A DNA stretch of 64,000 nucleotides, taken from positions 62,001-126,000 of the forward strand of contig NZ_JNIK01000006.1 in assembly GCF_000701365.1 (NCBI RefSeq), read 5' to 3'. Positions 20,737-31,095 of this stretch are shown one piece after another. Within the stretch, counting starts at the first letter, position 1. Each line of letters opens with the position of its first letter. The DNA comes from Blastococcus sp. URHD0036. GTDB lineage: Bacteria > Actinomycetota > Actinomycetes > Mycobacteriales > Geodermatophilaceae. Under the pieces are notes generated by a model. It was not told where the DNA came from. It worked only from the letters and a program-made list of their open reading frames with translations, and searched no databases. The position numbers were made by a program, and so were the translations under genes.

Positions 20737-22035
20737 GTGTACCTCTCCAAGACCGAGGCCGCCGTCCTGCCGACGACGCTCGTCAGCGCCCCCCGACCCG
20801 CTCCGACGCCGACGCCGGCCCCCGGCAGGCGGCGGATCTGGCCGATGCTGGGCCCGGCCTTCGTCGCCGCGGTCGCCTATGTGGACCCGGGCAACTTCGC
20901 GACCAACTTCTCCGGTGGCGCGGCCTTCGGATACACGCTGCTGTGGGTGATCGTCGCGGCCAACCTGATGGCGATGCTGATCCAGTCGCTGACAGCGAAG
21001 CTGGGCCTGGCGACCGGCCGCGACCTGGCCACGCTCTGCCGCGAGCGGATGCCGAAGCCGGTGACCCGGATGCTGTGGGTGCAGGCCGAGGCCGTCGCGA
21101 TCGCCACCGACCTGGCCGAGATCGTCGGCGGCGCGGTGGCGCTCGACCTGCTCTTCGGGGTGCCGCTGCCGATCGGCGGGGTGATCACCGCCGTCGTCGC
21201 GTTCCTGCTGCTGGGCGCGCAGTCCCGCGGCCACCGGCCGTTCGAGCGGGTCATCACCGGCCTGCTGCTCGTGATCGGCGGCGGGTTCCTCTACACGCTC
21301 CTCGGGTCAGGGGTCTCCCTCGGCGGGGTGGCCGGCGGGATGGTGCCGAGCTTCGAGGGGCCCGACAGCCTGGTGCTGGCCACCGGCATCCTCGGGGCGA
21401 CCGTCATGCCGCACGTGATCTACGTGCACTCCGCGCTGACCCCGGGCCGCTACGGCGACGTCGTCACCGCCGGCCGGACCCAGGAGGGCCGCAGCCGGCT
21501 GCTCAAGGCGCAGCGCCTCGACGTGCTGCTCGCGATGGGGCTGGCCGGCCTGGTGAACGCCGCCATGCTGGTCATCGCCGCGCAGCTGTTCACCGGCGGG
21601 GACCAGGCCGACTCGCTGGAGTCGGTGCACGCCGGGCTGGGCGACCAGCTGGGCGCGGGGGCGTCGATCGCCTTCGCGCTGGCCCTGCTGGCGTCGGGCT
21701 TCGCGTCGTCGTCCGTCGGCACCCACGCCGGGCAGGTCGTGATGGCCGGCTTCCTGCGCCGGCACATCCCGGTGCTCGCGCGCCGGCTGATCACCCTCGC
21801 CCCGGCGCTGGCGGTCCTGGTCCTCGGCGGGGACCCGACGACCGCGCTGGTCTGGTCGCAGGTGGTGTTGAGCTTCGGCATCCCGTTCGCGCTGGTGCCG
21901 CTGCTGTGGCTGACCAGCCGGCGGGACCTGATGGGCGGCTGGGTGAACCGGCGGATCACCACCGTCGCCGGCTCGGTCGTGGCCGCGCTGATCATCGGCC
22001 TGAACGCCCATCTGATCGTGGGCTTCGTCAGCTGA
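20737..22035 (+). CDS. mntH: Nramp-family divalent metal (Mn/Fe) transporter
   Basis: A 432-residue membrane protein with about 11 transmembrane helices, importing Mn2+ (or Fe2+) with protons. The two metal-site motifs are intact: DPGN at residues 50-53 in helix 1 and MPH at 224-226 in helix 6. A 30-residue Pro/Ala-rich leader precedes helix 1. GTG start. It converges on thiD, and a hairpin straddles both stop codons. Confidence 0.95.
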   Translation: MYLSKTEAAVLPTTLVSAPRPAPTPTPAPGRRRIWPMLGPAFVAAVAYVDPGNFATNFSGGAAFGYTLLWVIVAANLMAMLIQSLTAKLGLATGRDLATLCRERMPKPVTRMLWVQAEAVAIATDLAEIVGGAVALDLLFGVPLPIGGVITAVVAFLLLGAQSRGHRPFERVITGLLLVIGGGFLYTLLGSGVSLGGVAGGMVPSFEGPDSLVLATGILGATVMPHVIYVHSALTPGRYGDVVTAGRTQEGRSRLLKAQRLDVLLAMGLAGLVNAAMLVIAAQLFTGGDQADSLESVHAGLGDQLGAGASIAFALALLASGFASSSVGTHAGQVVMAGFLRRHIPVLARRLITLAPALAVLVLGGDPTTALVWSQVVLSFGIPFALVPLLWLTSRRDLMGGWVNRRITTVAGSVVAALIIGLNAHLIVGFVS

Positions 22036-22049
22036 CTCCTCGAGTCAGC
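22031..22049. terminator. Hairpin spanning the mntH and thiD stop codons
   Basis: GCTGACTC and its complement GAGTCAGC form 8-bp arms around a 3-base loop; each arm contains the TGA of one of the two converging genes, which end 9 bp apart. A compact two-way terminator candidate. Confidence 0.55.
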
Positions 22050-22863
22050 CGGCCGGCCACCAGCGGGCGAAGTGGTGCACCGGGCCGTGGCCGGAGCCGA
22101 TGCCGAGCGACTCCCCCGCCGCCAGCGCCTCCTGGAGGTAGTCGCGGGCCTGCTCCACGACCGGCTCCCAGGCGCCCGGGCCACCGACCCCCCGGGCCAC
22201 CAGCGCGGCGATCGCCGAGGACAGCGTGCAGCCGGTGCCGTGGGTGGACGACGTGGCGACCCGCGGCCGCCGGGTGACGGTGACGCCGTCCGCGGTCGCC
22301 AGGACGTCGACGCTCTCCGGACCGCCCAGGTGCCCGCCCTTGAGCAGCACGGCGCCCGGCCCGAGGGACAGCAGCGCCCGCGCCTGCTCGACCATCTCCT
22401 CCACCGACGTCGCCGGGACCCCGTCGAGCAGCGCGGCCGCCTCGGGCACGTTCGGCGTGACGAGCTGGGTCAGCGGCAGCAGCTCGGTGCGGATGGCGTC
22501 GACGGCGTCCTGGCCGACCAGCCGGTCGCCGCTCGTCGCGACCATCACCGGGTCGCACACCACCGGCCCCGGCCGCCGCTCGGCCAGCACCGCCGCCACC
22601 TCGCGGACGACGTCCGCCGTCCCGAGCATGCCGAGCTTGGTGGCGCCCACCGGCACGTCGTCCAGCAGCGTGCGCAGTTGCTCGCCCACGAACGCCGCCG
22701 GGACGGCGTGCACGCCGGTCACCCCGCGGGTGTTCTGCGCGGTCAGGGCGGTGAGCACCGCGGTGCCGTAGACGCCGAGCGCGCTGAAGGTCTTCAGGTC
22801 GGCCTGGATGCCGGCGCCGCCACTGGGGTCGCTGCCGGCGATGGTCAGCGCGACGGCGGTCAC
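22045..22863 (-). CDS. thiD: Hydroxymethylpyrimidine/phosphomethylpyrimidine kinase
   Basis: A 272-residue ribokinase-fold enzyme that phosphorylates HMP and HMP-P in the pyrimidine branch of thiamine synthesis. Seen: [18 protein letters not shown] at the N-terminus, [12 protein letters not shown] near residue 105 and the catalytic anion hole [15 protein letters not shown] near 215. It is the last gene of thiM-thiE-thiD; its GTG overlaps the thiE stop (GTGA). Confidence 0.97.
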   Translation of the reverse strand: MTAVALTIAGSDPSGGAGIQADLKTFSALGVYGTAVLTALTAQNTRGVTGVHAVPAAFVGEQLRTLLDDVPVGATKLGMLGTADVVREVAAVLAERRPGPVVCDPVMVATSGDRLVGQDAVDAIRTELLPLTQLVTPNVPEAAALLDGVPATSVEEMVEQARALLSLGPGAVLLKGGHLGGPESVDVLATADGVTVTRRPRVATSSTHGTGCTLSSAIAALVARGVGGPGAWEPVVEQARDYLQEALAAGESLGIGSGHGPVHHFARWWPAG

Positions 22864-23498
22864 GGGGCCAGCACCGCCCGCAGCTCCCGCGCGGCCGCGG
22901 TGGGGTCGTCCGCCGCGCAGATCGCCGAGACCACGCAGACGCCGTCCACGCCGGTCACCGACGCGGCGTTGGCAGCAGAGATCCCGCCGATCGCGACGGA
23001 CGGCAGCCCGGCGGCCCGCGCCTCGGCGGCCAGCGCGGCCACCCCCGAGGGGCCGAGCCCGGTGCCCGCGTCGGGCTTGGTGGGGGTCGCCCACACCGGC
23101 CCGATGCCGACCAGGTCGACGGTGCCCGGCGGCAGCGCGAGCGCGGCCGCCATCTCCTCCGGCGTCCCCGCGGACAGCCCGAGCAGCCGGTCGGGGCCGA
23201 TCAGGGCACGGACCTCGGCCGGAGGCAGGTCGTCCTGGCCGACGTGCACGCCGTCCGCCCCGGCGAGCAGGGCGACGTCCACCGCGTCGTCCACGAACAG
23301 CACGACGCCCGGGGGGAGCACGGCACGCACCGCCAACGTCAGCTCGTACAGCTCGCGGCGCGAGGCGGTCTTGTCCCGCACTTGCACCGCCGTGACCCCG
23401 CCGGCGACCGCCGCGCGGACGACGTCGGGCACGGTCCGCGGACGCGACAGGACCGTGTCGGTGACCAGGTAGAGGGTCGGGTCGAGGCCCGGCCTCAC
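22860..23498 (-). CDS. thiE: Thiamine-phosphate synthase
   Basis: A 212-residue TIM-barrel enzyme joining HMP-PP and thiazole phosphate. Seen: [78 protein letters not shown] and [14 protein letters not shown], all expected ThiE blocks. GTG start inside the thiM stop (GTGA) and GTGA overlap into thiD show one operon controlled by the TPP riboswitch ahead of thiM. Confidence 0.96.
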   Translation of the reverse strand: MRPGLDPTLYLVTDTVLSRPRTVPDVVRAAVAGGVTAVQVRDKTASRRELYELTLAVRAVLPPGVVLFVDDAVDVALLAGADGVHVGQDDLPPAEVRALIGPDRLLGLSAGTPEEMAAALALPPGTVDLVGIGPVWATPTKPDAGTGLGPSGVAALAAEARAAGLPSVAIGGISAANAASVTGVDGVCVVSAICAADDPTAAARELRAVLAP

Positions 23499-24292
23499 GA
23501 CTCGTCCCGGACCTGGGCGCGCAGCAGGTCCTCCGGGGTCACGGCGTCGAGCGCGTCCACCCACGCGGCGGCGAAGGTGCCGGGGCCCGAGCAGACCGCG
23601 GCCGCGGCCTCGGCGGCGAGCGCCACGTGCGCGTGCGCGGCGACCGCGCCGGTCAGCCGGTCCCCCGCCGCGGCGACGTAGGCCGCGGTCAGCGCCCCGA
23701 GCGCGCAGCCGGCCCCGGTGGTGCGGGTCAGCAGCGGGTGCCCCCCGCCGACCCGCACGACCCGCGAACCGTCGGTGACCAGGTCCACCGGCCCGCTGAC
23801 CGCCACCACGCCGCCGGTCCGGGCACTGAGGGCGACGGCCGCCTCGAGCGCGTCGTCCGCGGTCGCCGTGGAGTCCACGCCCCGCCCGCCCGCGCCCGTG
23901 CCGGCCAGCGCCATCACCTCCGAGGCGTTGCCCCGGACCACGGCGGGGCCGCCCAGCGCCAGCTCGACGGCCAGGTCGGTGCGGAAGCGCAGACCGCCGA
24001 CCGCCACCGGGTCCAGCACCCACGGCGTGCCGGCCGCGTCGGCGGAGCGGACGGCGATCCGCATGGCCTCGGCCGACTGCCCGTGCACCGTGCCGACGTT
24101 GACCAGGAGCGCCGACGCGATCGCGGCGAAGTCGCCCGCCTCCTCCGGCGCGACGACCATCGCGGGCGCGGCGCCGACGGCGAGCAGCACGTTCGCGGTC
24201 AGGGTCTGCACGACGGTGTTGGTGAGGCAGTGCACGAGCGGTGCGCCCTCGGTGAGCGCACTGCGTGCGGCGGCGAGCGCGGTGGCGTCCAC
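23495..24292 (-). CDS. thiM: Hydroxyethylthiazole kinase
   Basis: A 265-residue kinase that salvages the thiazole alcohol. Seen: [30 protein letters not shown] split over the N-terminal conserved region, [23 protein letters not shown] and the C-terminal [16 protein letters not shown] with the catalytic Cys region. The GTG at [11 protein letters not shown] is chosen because it directly follows the riboswitch with AAGGGA 6 bases upstream; any earlier start would lie within the aptamer. Confidence 0.95.
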   Translation of the reverse strand: MDATALAAARSALTEGAPLVHCLTNTVVQTLTANVLLAVGAAPAMVVAPEEAGDFAAIASALLVNVGTVHGQSAEAMRIAVRSADAAGTPWVLDPVAVGGLRFRTDLAVELALGGPAVVRGNASEVMALAGTGAGGRGVDSTATADDALEAAVALSARTGGVVAVSGPVDLVTDGSRVVRVGGGHPLLTRTTGAGCALGALTAAYVAAAGDRLTGAVAAHAHVALAAEAAAAVCSGPGTFAAAWVDALDAVTPEDLLRAQVRDES

Positions 24293-24294
24293 GT

Positions 24295-24370
24295 GACATC
24301 CCTTCGCCAGCATGACCTGGGCAGGTTCGACGGGTGTCATCTCAGCCCGGTGCGCGGGCACCCCGTGTCG
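24295..24370 (-). ncRNA. TPP riboswitch (THI element) controlling thiM-thiE-thiD
   Basis: Reading the minus strand, all conserved TPP-aptamer blocks appear in order: GGGGTGCC, GGGCTGAGATGACACCCG, GAACCTG, CAGGTCATGCTGGCGAAGGGA, closed by a short GACA/TGTC P1. The AAGGGA end of the aptamer is also the thiM ribosome site, 3 bp before the start codon, so ligand binding most likely blocks translation. Confidence 0.93.
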
Positions 24371-24390
24371 GAGCCGAACCTAGCAAGCGG

Positions 24391-25002
24391 TCAGTGGGCT
24401 GCCGCGTCGAAGAACGCCACCTCCAGTTCCATCGCCCGCCGGTACGCCCGCGCCACGGCGGGGGTGTCGGCGGCGTACCGGTCGAGCAGCTCCTCCAGCG
24501 TGACCGCGAGCTGCTCGAACCCGAGGTCGGCGTAGGTGGCCACCCACTCGGCGTACGGCTCGGCGGAGCGCCCGGCCAGCGACTGCCCGAGGAAGGCGTA
24601 GAGCCGCATGCAGGGCGTCATCGCCGCGCAGATCTCGCCCAGGCCGGCGGTGGCCGCGGTGGCGAGCAGGAAGTCGGCGTAGGCCGCCGTCGCCGGGGCC
24701 GGCTCGACGGTCGCCAGGTCGATGCCCCATCGCGCGGCGTAGCCGTCGTGCAGCCGCAGCTCCTCGCGGACCCCGGCGAGCAGGTCGGCGAACGCCTCCA
24801 GCCCGGCCCGGTCGGGACTGCGGACGACGGCCATGGCGTAGCCGCGGGCGAAGGCCTGCAGGAAGAACGCGTCCTGGGCGACGTAGCCGGCGAAGCGCTC
24901 GCGCGGGAGCGACCCGTCGGCCAGGCCGCCCACGAACGCGTGGCCGAGGGCGGCGTCGGCCAGGTCGGCGGAGCCGGACCACAGGCGGCGGGCGAGGCTC
25001 AC
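24391..25002 (-). CDS. tenA: TenA family thiaminase II (Cys type)
   Basis: A 203-residue all-helical TenA protein, which hydrolyses aminopyrimidine breakdown products to HMP for salvage. Seen: FAGYVAQDAFFLQAFARGYA (substrate Asp), and the active-site Cys in MTPCMRLYAFLG near residue 136, then EWVATYADLGFEQL and a C-terminal Glu in RRAMELEVAFFDAA. Its GTG overlaps the stop of another TenA-like gene. It ends 20 bp before the leftward TPP riboswitch. Confidence 0.9.
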   Translation of the reverse strand: MSLARRLWSGSADLADAALGHAFVGGLADGSLPRERFAGYVAQDAFFLQAFARGYAMAVVRSPDRAGLEAFADLLAGVREELRLHDGYAARWGIDLATVEPAPATAAYADFLLATAATAGLGEICAAMTPCMRLYAFLGQSLAGRSAEPYAEWVATYADLGFEQLAVTLEELLDRYAADTPAVARAYRRAMELEVAFFDAAAH

Positions 25003-25592
25003 GCGGCGTCCAGCGCCATGCCCCAGAAGGCGACCTCGGCGGCGAGCACCTCGAGGACGACGTCGTCGTGCCGCCCGCCGAGCGCGTCGGCCGCCGCCGC
25101 CAGCCCGTCGACGTAGGCCGCGAACCCGGGCGTCGTCCAGTGCTCGACGTACGGGGCGTACTCCGGGGCGCCGGGCGCGGCGACCGTCCAGGCGTCGAGG
25201 TAGACCCGCTCGACCGCCCAGAGCGCGGTGAGGGCCGCGGCGACGTCGGCGCCGTCGAGCCGCCGCAGCAGGTCGCCGTAGGCGGTCGTCGCGCGCAGCC
25301 GCGGCGCGTCGAGGTCCAGCCCCCGGCGCGCGGCCAGCTCCTCGAACCAGTCCAGCTCCTCGACGAGCGCGACGGCGCCGGCGGCCAGCACCGCCTGCAC
25401 CGGCCGCGGGGCCCGGGCCAGCAGCCGGGCCTGGAACCGCAGCAGGTCGGTGACGTAGTGCCGGTCCTGCACGAGCCACGTGTCGAAGGCCCCGGCGGGC
25501 AGGCTCCCGTCGCGCACCCCGAGGAGGAACGGGTGCGCCGTGGCCGACGCCCAGGCGTCGCGGTGGTCGCTGAGCAGGTCCGACGTCGGCAC
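24999..25592 (-). CDS. TenA-like protein lacking the catalytic Cys (TenA_E type)
   Basis: A 197-residue helical protein of the same fold: LVQDRHYVTDLLRFQARLLARAP, VEELDWFEELAARRGLDLD, WAVERVYLDAWTVA and EYAPYVEHWTTPGFAAYVDGL. Where TenA_C enzymes have Cys this chain has LWAVERVY, and a Glu is available instead, as in the TenA_E group of uncertain substrate. ATG start; the end overlaps the next tenA by four bases, so the two are translated together and may act in succession. Confidence 0.85.
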   Translation of the reverse strand: MPTSDLLSDHRDAWASATAHPFLLGVRDGSLPAGAFDTWLVQDRHYVTDLLRFQARLLARAPRPVQAVLAAGAVALVEELDWFEELAARRGLDLDAPRLRATTAYGDLLRRLDGADVAAALTALWAVERVYLDAWTVAAPGAPEYAPYVEHWTTPGFAAYVDGLAAAADALGGRHDDVVLEVLAAEVAFWGMALDAA

Positions 25593-25629
25593 GGCGCCAC
25601 CGTACGGGCGGGGCTACAGTTCCCCCGCA

Positions 25630-25723
25630 CTGTGCGGGAGCTCGGGTCGACCGGGCTGAGAGGGCGGCTGAAGGCGCCGCCGACCGCTGGAACCTGACCG
25701 GGTAATGCCGGCGTAGGGAGCAG
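25630..25723 (+). ncRNA. TPP riboswitch controlling the cytX-thiO-thiS-thiG-tenI operon
   Basis: Conserved aptamer blocks in order: CGGGAGC, CCGGGCTGAGAGGGCGG, a GC-rich P3 hairpin, GGAACCTGACCGGGTAATGCCGGCGTAGGGAG, closed by CTG/CAG. The GGGAG at its 3' end is the ribosome site of the permease gene two bases on, so translational repression by TPP is likely. The promoter must lie within or overlapping the 5' end of the divergent tenA-like gene. Confidence 0.94.
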
Positions 25724-25725
25724 CC

Positions 25726-27066
25726 ATGAGCGACGCCGTCCGTACGTCCCCTGCCGGGGCCGATGCCCCCCTGACCCTCGGCGAACCGCCGACCCGCTCG
25801 CTCGGGCTCCGGGACTCCCTGGGTCTGTGGGGCAACCTCGGCGTCAGCCTGCTGCTGCCGGTCGCCGCGGTCTACGTCGTCCTGCCCGGGCGGCCGCTGG
25901 CCGAGACGCTCGGCGCCGTCGTCGTCGGCGCGGCCATCGGGGCGCTGCTGCTCGGCGTCGGCGCCGCCGCCGGCGCCCGCGAGGGCGTGCCCGCGATGGT
26001 GCTGCTGCGCGGCCTGCTCGGCCGGCGCACCTCCTGGGTGCCGACGGCGTTCAACCTGGTGCAGTGCGTCGGCTGGGCGACCTTCGAGATCGTGATCATC
26101 GCGGAGGCGGCGTCCCGGGTGCTGGACGCGCCGCGCTGGCCGTTCGTCCTCGGCGCCGGCGTCCTGGCCACGCTCATGGCCCTGCGCCCGCTCGGCGTCG
26201 TCCGGGTGCTGGCCCGGTACGCGATCTGGGCGGCGGTCCTGGCGATCGGCTACCTGTTCGTCGAGGTGCTGGCGGAGGGGCTGCCCGAGCTGACCGACGG
26301 CGCCGCCACGTCGTTCTGGACCGCGGCCGACATCGTCATCGCGCTGCCGATCTCCTGGTTCCCGCTGGCCGCCGACTACACCCGGCACGTGCGCACCGGC
26401 CGCGCTGCCTTCGCCGGCGCGAGCATCGGCTACGGCCTGGCCACGGTCGTGATGTTCACCCTCGGCGTGCTGGCGCTGGCCGCCTACGGCAGCTCCGGGC
26501 TCGACGTCGTCGACGCGCTGCTCGCGGTGCCGCTGGGCACCGTGGCCGTGCTGGTGCTGGTCGCCGTGGAGCTCGACGAGGTCTTCGCCAACCTCTACTC
26601 GACCGCGGTCTCGGCGCAGAACGTCGTCCCGCGGGCCGACCGGCGGGTGCTCGCGGTCGTCGTCGGCACCCTGGCGACGGTCCTGGCGCTGACCTTCGAC
26701 ATCGCCGCCTACGAGCCGTTCCTGTTCCTGATCGGCGCGGTGTTCGTCCCGCTGGTCGGCGTCTTCGGCGTCGCCTACGCGCTCACCCCCCGCGGGGCCT
26801 GGGACACCTCCGACACCGCCCGCGCCCGCCCGGCGTTCCTGCTGCCCTGGGCGGCCGGCTTCGTCGCCTACCAGCTGACGCTGCCCACGTACTTCAGCGG
26901 GCCGGGCTCGTGGTGGACGACGTGGTGGACCGCCCGGCAGACCGACCTGGGCATCGACCCGGCCAACGGCTGGTCGGCGTCGCTGATCAGCCTCGGCGTC
27001 GCGGCGGCACTGACCGCGCTGCTCTGCTGGCCGGCCGCACGGCGCGGGAGGCGGGCGACCCGGTGA
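25726..27066 (+). CDS. cytX: NCS1-family permease, probable hydroxymethylpyrimidine transporter (CytX-like)
   Basis: A 446-residue NCS1 (cytosine/purine) permease with about 12 transmembrane helices. Seen: LGLWGNLGVSLLLPVAAVYVV at helix 1, FNLVQCVGWATFEIVIIAEAA at helix 3 and PISWFPLAADYTRHVR in the middle, a block shared by CytX proteins. Placed directly after a TPP riboswitch and coupled (GTGA) to thiO, it most likely imports the pyrimidine precursor of thiamine. Substrate assignment is from context. Confidence 0.9.
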   Translation: MSDAVRTSPAGADAPLTLGEPPTRSLGLRDSLGLWGNLGVSLLLPVAAVYVVLPGRPLAETLGAVVVGAAIGALLLGVGAAAGAREGVPAMVLLRGLLGRRTSWVPTAFNLVQCVGWATFEIVIIAEAASRVLDAPRWPFVLGAGVLATLMALRPLGVVRVLARYAIWAAVLAIGYLFVEVLAEGLPELTDGAATSFWTAADIVIALPISWFPLAADYTRHVRTGRAAFAGASIGYGLATVVMFTLGVLALAAYGSSGLDVVDALLAVPLGTVAVLVLVAVELDEVFANLYSTAVSAQNVVPRADRRVLAVVVGTLATVLALTFDIAAYEPFLFLIGAVFVPLVGVFGVAYALTPRGAWDTSDTARARPAFLLPWAAGFVAYQLTLPTYFSGPGSWWTTWWTARQTDLGIDPANGWSASLISLGVAAALTALLCWPAARRGRRATR

Positions 27067-28169
27067 CCGACGTCGTCGTCGCCGGCGCCGGGCTGATCGG
27101 GCTCTCGGTCGCCTGGCGGGCGGCCCAGCGCGGCCTGTCGGTGACGGTGGTGGACGACGCCCCGGGCGGTGGGGCCTCCCGCGCCGCCGCCGGGATGCTC
27201 GCGCCGGTGTCGGAGGCCGGCTACGGCGAGGAGGCGCTGCTGCGGCTGTGCCAGGCCTCGCTGGAGCGCTACCCCGCCTTCCTCGGCGAGCTGGCCGCGG
27301 CCACCGGCCGGGACGTGGTGCTGCGGCCCGCCGGCACGCTTGTCGTCGGGTTCGACGACGACGACGCCCGCGCCCTGGCCGACCTGCACGGGTTCCACGT
27401 GGAACTCGGCCTGGAGGTGCACCGGCTGACCGGGCGCGAGGCACGCCGGCGCGAGCCCTCGCTCACCCCGCGGGTGCGCACCGCGGTGCACGTCGCCGGG
27501 GACCTGTCCGTCGACCCCCGCGAGCTGCACCCCGTCCTGCTGGCGGCCGCCGAGGCGGCGGGCGTGCGCCTGGTGCGGGCCCGGGCGGCCGGTCTGCTCA
27601 CCGGCGACGGCCGGGCCTGCGGGCTGGCGCTCGAGGGGGGCGGGGAGGTCCGCGCCGGGGCGGTCGTGCTGGCGCTCGGCGCGCACAGCGGCGCCCTGCC
27701 CGGCGCCCCCACCGTGCCGGTGCGGCCGGTGAAGGGCCAGATCCTGCGGTTGCGCGGCGCGGCCGGCCTGCTCGACGGCACCGTCCGGGCGCTGGTCCGC
27801 GGCCGCTCGGTCTACCTCGTGCCGCAGGGGGACGACGGGCTGGTCGTCGGCGCCACGGTGGAGGAGCGCGGCTTCGACGCCACCGTCACCGCCGGCGGCG
27901 TGCACGACCTGCTGCACGACGCGATCGAGGTCGTGCCCGGGGTGACCGAGCTCGAGCTGGTGGAGACCCTGGCGCGGTGGCGGCCCGGCACCCCCGACAA
28001 CGCCCCGGTGCTGGGTTCCACCGACGTGCCCGGGCTCGTGCTCGCCTCGGGTCACCACCGCAACGGGGTCCTGCTCACCCCGCTCACCGGCGAGCTGGTG
28101 GCCGACCTGCTGGTCTCCGGCGAGACGCCCGCGCTCGCCGCTCCCTTCGACGTCTCGAGGTTCGGGTGA
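27063..28169 (+). CDS. thiO: Glycine oxidase, thiamine biosynthesis
   Basis: A 368-residue FAD-dependent amine oxidase making iminoglycine (dehydroglycine) for ThiG. The FAD Rossmann motif VVVAGAGLIGLSVAWRAA opens the chain, followed by ASRAAAGMLAPVSEAGYG, RPVKGQILRLRG, VYLVPQGDDGLVVGATVEE and the C-terminal HHRNGVLLTPLTGELVAD, the usual ThiO blocks. GTG overlaps the permease stop. A parS-like palindrome lies inside the coding region at 27391. Confidence 0.95.
   Translation: MTDVVVAGAGLIGLSVAWRAAQRGLSVTVVDDAPGGGASRAAAGMLAPVSEAGYGEEALLRLCQASLERYPAFLGELAAATGRDVVLRPAGTLVVGFDDDDARALADLHGFHVELGLEVHRLTGREARRREPSLTPRVRTAVHVAGDLSVDPRELHPVLLAAAEAAGVRLVRARAAGLLTGDGRACGLALEGGGEVRAGAVVLALGAHSGALPGAPTVPVRPVKGQILRLRGAAGLLDGTVRALVRGRSVYLVPQGDDGLVVGATVEERGFDATVTAGGVHDLLHDAIEVVPGVTELELVETLARWRPGTPDNAPVLGSTDVPGLVLASGHHRNGVLLTPLTGELVADLLVSGETPALAAPFDVSRFG
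27391..27406. promoter_or_regulatory. Candidate parS site within thiO
   Basis: GTTCCACGTGGAAC is a perfect 14-bp palindrome equal to the parS core GTTNCACGTGNAAC. It encodes Phe-His-Val-Glu and uses GAA for Glu where the neighbouring codons strongly favour GAG; with GAG the palindrome would be broken. Confidence 0.55.
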
Positions 28170-29779
<1,610 letters not shown>

Positions 29780-29854
29780 GTGCCCCACCCCCGGCGCATA
29801 CGCAGGTGTTCGGTCCAGCCGATGGCCGGCGCGAGGATGCGAGGTAGCACGGGC

Positions 29855-30277
29855 GTGACACGGGAGCCGGCCGGGTCCATCTGGCTGCCCGCGACCCCGC
29901 CCCCCGCCTCGCACGGCCGCACCTGGGACCTCTCGGAGATCGCCGAGCTGCCGCAGATGCGGGCGGAGCTGAGAGAGCTCCTCGGCACCGCGGCCGCAGC
30001 CGAACTGCGCGACCAGCTGGTGCTGGCCCTCGACGAGATGGCCTCCAACGCCCTGCGCCACGGCGGTGGGGACGTGCGCGCCGCGGTCCGCCGCGCGGAG
30101 TCCGCCTGGCTGCTCGAGGTCTCCGACGCGGCCGCCGACCAGCCACCCACCCCGGCCGTCGGCCGCGACCCGAGCGAGGGCGGGCTGGGGCTCTACCTGA
30201 TCGCCGAGCTCTCCAGCGCGCACGGCTGGTACGTCGAGAACGGCGCGAAGCACGTCTGGGCGGTCCTCCCCGCCTAG
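29855..30277 (+). CDS. RsbW-like ATP-binding protein (HATPase_c_2), paralog 1
   Basis: A 140-residue single GHKL ATPase domain of the anti-sigma/serine-kinase type: [18 protein letters not shown] (N-box, Asn in ASNALRH), [10 protein letters not shown] (G1 region) and [18 protein letters not shown] (G2). No partner sigma factor adjoins it. It is clearly related to the protein at 39240-39737 (shared [11 protein letters not shown]-DxPP-PAV-RDPS layout). GTG at VTREPAGS is preferred over an upstream GTG that abuts the tenI stop. Its TAG shares CTAG with the converging TetR gene. Confidence 0.83.
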   Translation: MTREPAGSIWLPATPPPASHGRTWDLSEIAELPQMRAELRELLGTAAAAELRDQLVLALDEMASNALRHGGGDVRAAVRRAESAWLLEVSDAAADQPPTPAVGRDPSEGGLGLYLIAELSSAHGWYVENGAKHVWAVLPA

Positions 30278-31011
30278 CCAGGACCGCGCGCGGGGTCGTC
30301 GACGATCCGGTCGAGCCACTCGCTCAAGAGCCGTTGCTCCGCCGGGCTCAGCGCGTCCAGCCGGGGCGCGACCGCGCGGAGCGCCACGGCCGCCGCCGCC
30401 GTGCCTCCTCGAGCCGAGACCGTCGGCTGCTCCGGATCGGTGAGGACCTCGCGGAGCACGGCCTCGTACGCAGCCTCGGCGAGACCCTCGTCACGCTCCT
30501 CTGCCGGCGTGGACAACAGCACGGTCAGGACCCCGGTCCCGGCGGCCTGCACGAGGCCGACGGCGCGCCGCTCGCTCACCCGCAGCCGCCCGGTCGCCGC
30601 GACCCGGTGCACCCGGGCCTCCAGCACCTCCAGCCCGGAACGGACGACGGGTGAGTGCAGTCCCCGCTCGGGGTCGCTGAGCAGCCGGAAGAGCGCCGGG
30701 TGGGCGAGCCCGAACTCGATCTGGGCCCGCCAGCCGGCGCGGAGGTCCTCGAGGGGGTCGACATCGCCCGCTGCGGCTGCCTCCACCACCGCCGCCTTCT
30801 GGGCGACGAAGTCCGCGAGCACGTGCTCGGCGACCGCGTCGAGCAGGCCGTCCTTGTCGCCGAAGAGCCGGTAGATGGCAGGGGCCTGGACGCCGGCCGC
30901 CTCGGCCACCCGCCGGGTGGTCACCGCCGACGTCCCGTGGTCGCGGAGCAGGAGGGCCGCGGCATCGACGATCCGCTCCCGCGTCTCTGAGCGCCCGCTC
31001 ACCCCGTCCAC
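30274..31011 (-). CDS. TetR-family transcriptional regulator
   Basis: About 245 residues. The N-terminal helix-turn-helix is [50 protein letters not shown] across two adjacent helices sets; the rest is a ligand-binding helical domain. GTG start; a second GTG three codons on (VSGRSETRE) is equally possible. It is divergent from an NmrA-like oxidoreductase gene, and nested palindromes fill the 84 bp between them, so it most likely represses both itself and that gene. Confidence 0.9.
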   Translation of the reverse strand: MDGVSGRSETRERIVDAAALLLRDHGTSAVTTRRVAEAAGVQAPAIYRLFGDKDGLLDAVAEHVLADFVAQKAAVVEAAAAGDVDPLEDLRAGWRAQIEFGLAHPALFRLLSDPERGLHSPVVRSGLEVLEARVHRVAATGRLRVSERRAVGLVQAAGTGVLTVLLSTPAEERDEGLAEAAYEAVLREVLTDPEQPTVSARGGTAAAAVALRAVAPRLDALSPAEQRLLSEWLDRIVDDPARGPG

Positions 31012-31017
31012 GGGACC

Positions 31018-31080
31018 ACGATAACGGCGGATTGTTATCGATGGAAATATCAGTGATACGGTCGTTGTGTTTCCATCGAT
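31018..31080. promoter_or_regulatory. Nested operators in the TetR/NmrA divergent promoter
   Basis: Three inverted repeats in 63 bp: CGATAAC/GTTATCG (31018-31040), ATCGATGGAAA/TTTCCATCGAT with perfect 11-bp arms (31037-31047 and 31070-31080), and TATCA-G-TGATA (31048-31058). The stretch is much richer in A and T than its surroundings and should contain both promoters. Confidence 0.7.
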
Positions 31081-31095
31081 AGCGAGGAGATCGTC

